Part shown: in pieces, positions 61,953-64,000 of the stretch
Numbering within the stretch: position 1 is the first letter of the stretch
Layout: each line of letters opens with the position of its first letter
Source of the DNA: Achromobacter deleyi
GTDB taxonomy: Bacteria > Pseudomonadota > Gammaproteobacteria > Burkholderiales > Burkholderiaceae_B
Reading direction: 5' to 3'
Assembly (NCBI RefSeq): GCF_902859705.1
Contig: NZ_CADIJO010000020.1
Span: forward strand, 1-64,000
Length of the DNA: 64,000 nucleotides
Position numbers and translations under genes: made by a program
Notes under the pieces: generated by a model
Told to the model about the DNA's origin: nothing
The model's database searches: none
What the model saw: only the letters and a program-made list of their open reading frames with translations

Positions 61953-63569
61953 TCAAAGCGAACCGTCGTCCTTGAACGGCGGCTTGGTGGTCGGCACCGG
62001 CGCGGCAGGCGCGGCGGGCTTGGGCACCGCCGGCGCCGCGGGCGGCACTGGCGAGTAGCTGGGTACGGGGCTGTCGAAAGCCGCCGCCGGGATCGGGGCG
62101 CTGTCGAAATACTCGTCGAAGTCGGACGAGCCGCCCGCCACGGGCGCGTCTTCCGGCGCCAGCGCACGGGCCTGCTGTTCCTTGCTGGCGCGCGCATCCG
62201 GATCCAGCACGTAGTCGGACGCGGACGCGGCCACGGCGGGGGGCAGCGCGGGGTAATCGCCGCCGATGTCGGCATCGGCATCCGACAGGCCCACCGCATA
62301 ACCGCCTTCGGCGTCGACGCGATAAGGATCCGAGCCGATGTCGGCGGCCGGCAGCGACGCGTCGGCGGCCAGCACCGGCAGCGCCATGCTGGCGGCCGTG
62401 GCCAGGCGCCAGTGGCGCACGGCGTCGGCCGGGCGATCCAGGCGGTCGTACAGGCTGCCCAGCAGCGCATGGGTCTGCGCATCGCTGCGGCGCGACAGGC
62501 TGCGCAGCAGATAGCGTTCGGCCTGGCCCCACAGCTGGCCGTTCAGGCACAGCATGCCCAGCGCGGTCAGCAGGTCGGGATCGGTCGGGCGCTGCTGCAG
62601 CCAGGTTTCGGCCTTGGCCAGCCGGCGCGACACTTGTTCGGCGTCGCAGCGGGCGTAGGCCGCCACCAGCGCGGGATTGAACTTCACGGCGATAGCGGCT
62701 TCGAGCACCTTGGCGGCCTCGTTGGCTTCGCCCGCTGCCTCGAAGGCAGAGGCGCCAGCCAGCGCCACTTCGGGCAGCAGCCGTTCTTCGGCCTTCAGGT
62801 CTTTCCAGATGGCGCGCCAGGCATCGCTGGCAGCCCCGGCGCGCAGGCGCGCGGCGCCGGCGACGTCGATCAGGTGATCGCCTTCGGTGCGGGCCAGGGC
62901 ATTGCGGCGCAGCAGGCCGCGGGCCAGCGTGAAGACCTGTTCATCGTGGCCCAGGGCCGTATGCGCGCGCAGCAGCAGGCGCATCGTATGCAGATGGCGG
63001 GCGCCGCCATCTGCCAGCGGCGACAGCACGGCCAGCGCGCGCTCGGCGCGGCCCTGGTCCAGCAGCATGTCGGCCGACACCGTGGCGGTCGCTTCAACCA
63101 AGCCGGGGTCGGTGCCCGCTTGTTCCTGGGCGTTGGCCAGCAGACGGTCGCGGCGGTCGAATTCGCCCAGGCCATGCGCGGCGCGGGCAGCGGACAAGGC
63201 GGCCAGCACGCGGCGGGTCTGCACCTTGGTCTGCTCGAGCAGTTTGGTCAGGTCTTTTTCGGCGTGCGAATAGCGGCCTTCAAGCAGGCCGATCCAGCCG
63301 CGCTCGAGCAGTTCGTGGTCGCGCGCCTGGGCACGCTTGCCGCGCCACGCACGCACGCGGTCGGGAATGGCCAGCAGCCACGCCAGCAGACGCAGGCCGA
63401 TGTACAGCACCACGAACGCCGCCACGATCAACAGGACCGCCAGCGTGAGCGACATGGAAATGCGCCACGGCCAGACCAGCAGCAGGACGTTGCCGGAATG
63501 GGAGCGCAGCACCACCGCCAGCGCAACGGCGATGACGGCAAGCAGCAGAGTCCAGAACCAGGTACGCAT
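61953..63569 (-). CDS. hemY: HemY-like membrane TPR protein
   Basis: A 538-residue protein. Two N-terminal membrane helices (TWFWTLLLAVIAVALAVVL; MSLTLAVLLIVAAFVVLYIGL) are followed by the HemY domain (LERGWIGLLEGRYSHAEKDLTKLLEQ) and TPR-like helical repeats to ~410. The last ~130 residues are Pro/Ala/Asp-rich and probably disordered. It starts 4 bases after hemX, the normal hemX-hemY order. In Pseudomonadota it is associated with haem synthesis, but the biochemical role is unclear. Confidence 0.9.
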   Translation of the reverse strand: MRTWFWTLLLAVIAVALAVVLRSHSGNVLLLVWPWRISMSLTLAVLLIVAAFVVLYIGLRLLAWLLAIPDRVRAWRGKRAQARDHELLERGWIGLLEGRYSHAEKDLTKLLEQTKVQTRRVLAALSAARAAHGLGEFDRRDRLLANAQEQAGTDPGLVEATATVSADMLLDQGRAERALAVLSPLADGGARHLHTMRLLLRAHTALGHDEQVFTLARGLLRRNALARTEGDHLIDVAGAARLRAGAASDAWRAIWKDLKAEERLLPEVALAGASAFEAAGEANEAAKVLEAAIAVKFNPALVAAYARCDAEQVSRRLAKAETWLQQRPTDPDLLTALGMLCLNGQLWGQAERYLLRSLSRRSDAQTHALLGSLYDRLDRPADAVRHWRLATAASMALPVLAADASLPAADIGSDPYRVDAEGGYAVGLSDADADIGGDYPALPPAVAASASDYVLDPDARASKEQQARALAPEDAPVAGGSSDFDEYFDSAPIPAAAFDSPVPSYSPVPPAAPAVPKPAAPAAPVPTTKPPFKDDGSL

Positions 63570-63573
63570 GGCC

Positions 63574-64000
63574 TTAGTCCTGGTCGGTGGTCTTGAAGCC
63601 GGCGGCGCGCAGGGCGGCGATGGCGTTCAGGCTATCCGAGACGTCGGGCATGCGCACCGCGATGTCGGTCTGTGCCAGTTCGCGGGCCAGGGTCTGTGCC
63701 GCGACCGTGTCGGGAGAGCGATTGTCGAAGTACTTGGCCAGCGTGGTGCCGACGTTGTCGAGTTCGCTCTTCCAGACGGCGGGCTGGCGCATCAGCATGG
63801 ACAACTGCACGGTGAGCAGGCGCTGGCGCAGCGTGGCGCGCACCTGGTCGGCCTGTTCGGGCGACAGCAGCAACGCAGCCGGTTCGTCGACGCGCTGGAT
63901 GGTGATCAGGCCGCCCAGTTCGTGGGCCAGCGCGGAACCGGCGCGACCGGGCCACGAGGCCACTTCGGCACGCCAGCGCTGCCACCAGGGCGCGTCGGCC
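63574..64000 (-). CDS. hemX: HemX-like protein, partial (runs off the window)
   Basis: The C-terminal ~142 residues of a HemX-type protein; the frame stays open to the window edge, where it reads PWWQRWRAEVASWPG. Conserved segments are LITIQRVDEPAALLLSPEQADQVRATLRQRLLTVQLSMLMR and LAQTDIAVRMPDVSDSLNAIAAL. The short GTG start at 63963 is not the true start. Members were once called uroporphyrinogen methyltransferases, but the active domain is absent in the hemX type. Confidence 0.85.
   Translation of the reverse strand, partial: ADAPWWQRWRAEVASWPGRAGSALAHELGGLITIQRVDEPAALLLSPEQADQVRATLRQRLLTVQLSMLMRQPAVWKSELDNVGTTLAKYFDNRSPDTVAAQTLARELAQTDIAVRMPDVSDSLNAIAALRAAGFKTTDQD

Overview
The window is 64 kb of high-GC bacterial chromosome. 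Gene content points to a betaproteobacterium of the Alcaligenaceae (Bordetella/Achromobacter type): a Bug-family (TctC) solute receptor, a BpH3-like H-NS protein, a fused LivHM permease, split pntAA/pntAB/pntB, glcDEF, the hom-thrC pair and a hemX-hemY pair. The genus is inferred from gene content alone.

Left end (1-12,290): a compact leftward operon encodes a contractile phage tail. In transcription order it holds a small winged-helix-like protein, neck terminator, DUF3383 sheath, DUF3277 tube, a tail-assembly chaperone with a -1 frameshift extension, tape measure, Dit-like protein, baseplate plug, hub, gp138-like spike, gp25-like wedge, baseplate J, DUF2612 protein and tail fibre. No capsid, portal, terminase or integrase gene lies between the repressor and the tail module. 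This looks like a tailocin (phage-tail-like bacteriocin) or a head-less prophage remnant. It is controlled by a divergent S24-type repressor whose intergenic region carries three spaced palindromic operators arranged like the lambda OR switch. The repressor stops 5 nt before a chromosomal DUF4153 gene.

Middle (12.3-37 kb): housekeeping and accessory genes. These include DUF4153, AI-2E transporter, DUF3053 lipoprotein, GNAT, cytochrome b561-type protein and cytochrome c', purB, a YibF-like GST, a TauE/SafE permease, mnmA, LysR plus Bug receptor, N-formylglutamate amidohydrolase, the transhydrogenase operon, glycolate oxidase glcDEF, a D-lactate-dehydrogenase-like flavoprotein, and aroG. The aroG leader encodes a 27-residue peptide with a Phe/Tyr run, followed by a terminator and a possible competing antiterminator: a ribosome-mediated attenuator for DAHP synthase.

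Right part (37-64 kb): tldD, the AT-rich upstream region of an H-NS-like gene, a DUF4136 lipoprotein, pepN-fbp, a YgdI-type lipoprotein, hom-thrC and alaC, a Mth938-like gene with bcp and phoH, entericidin, and an FAH-family hydrolase. Next comes a divergent gene set that looks like an uptake and catabolic island: SDR-livG-livF-livHM-Dabb leftward and cupin-binding protein-SDR-IclR rightward. Last come ppa, hemY and the partial hemX at the edge. Convergent gene pairs are mostly separated by clear hairpin terminators. No rRNA, tRNA or CRISPR array was recognised.
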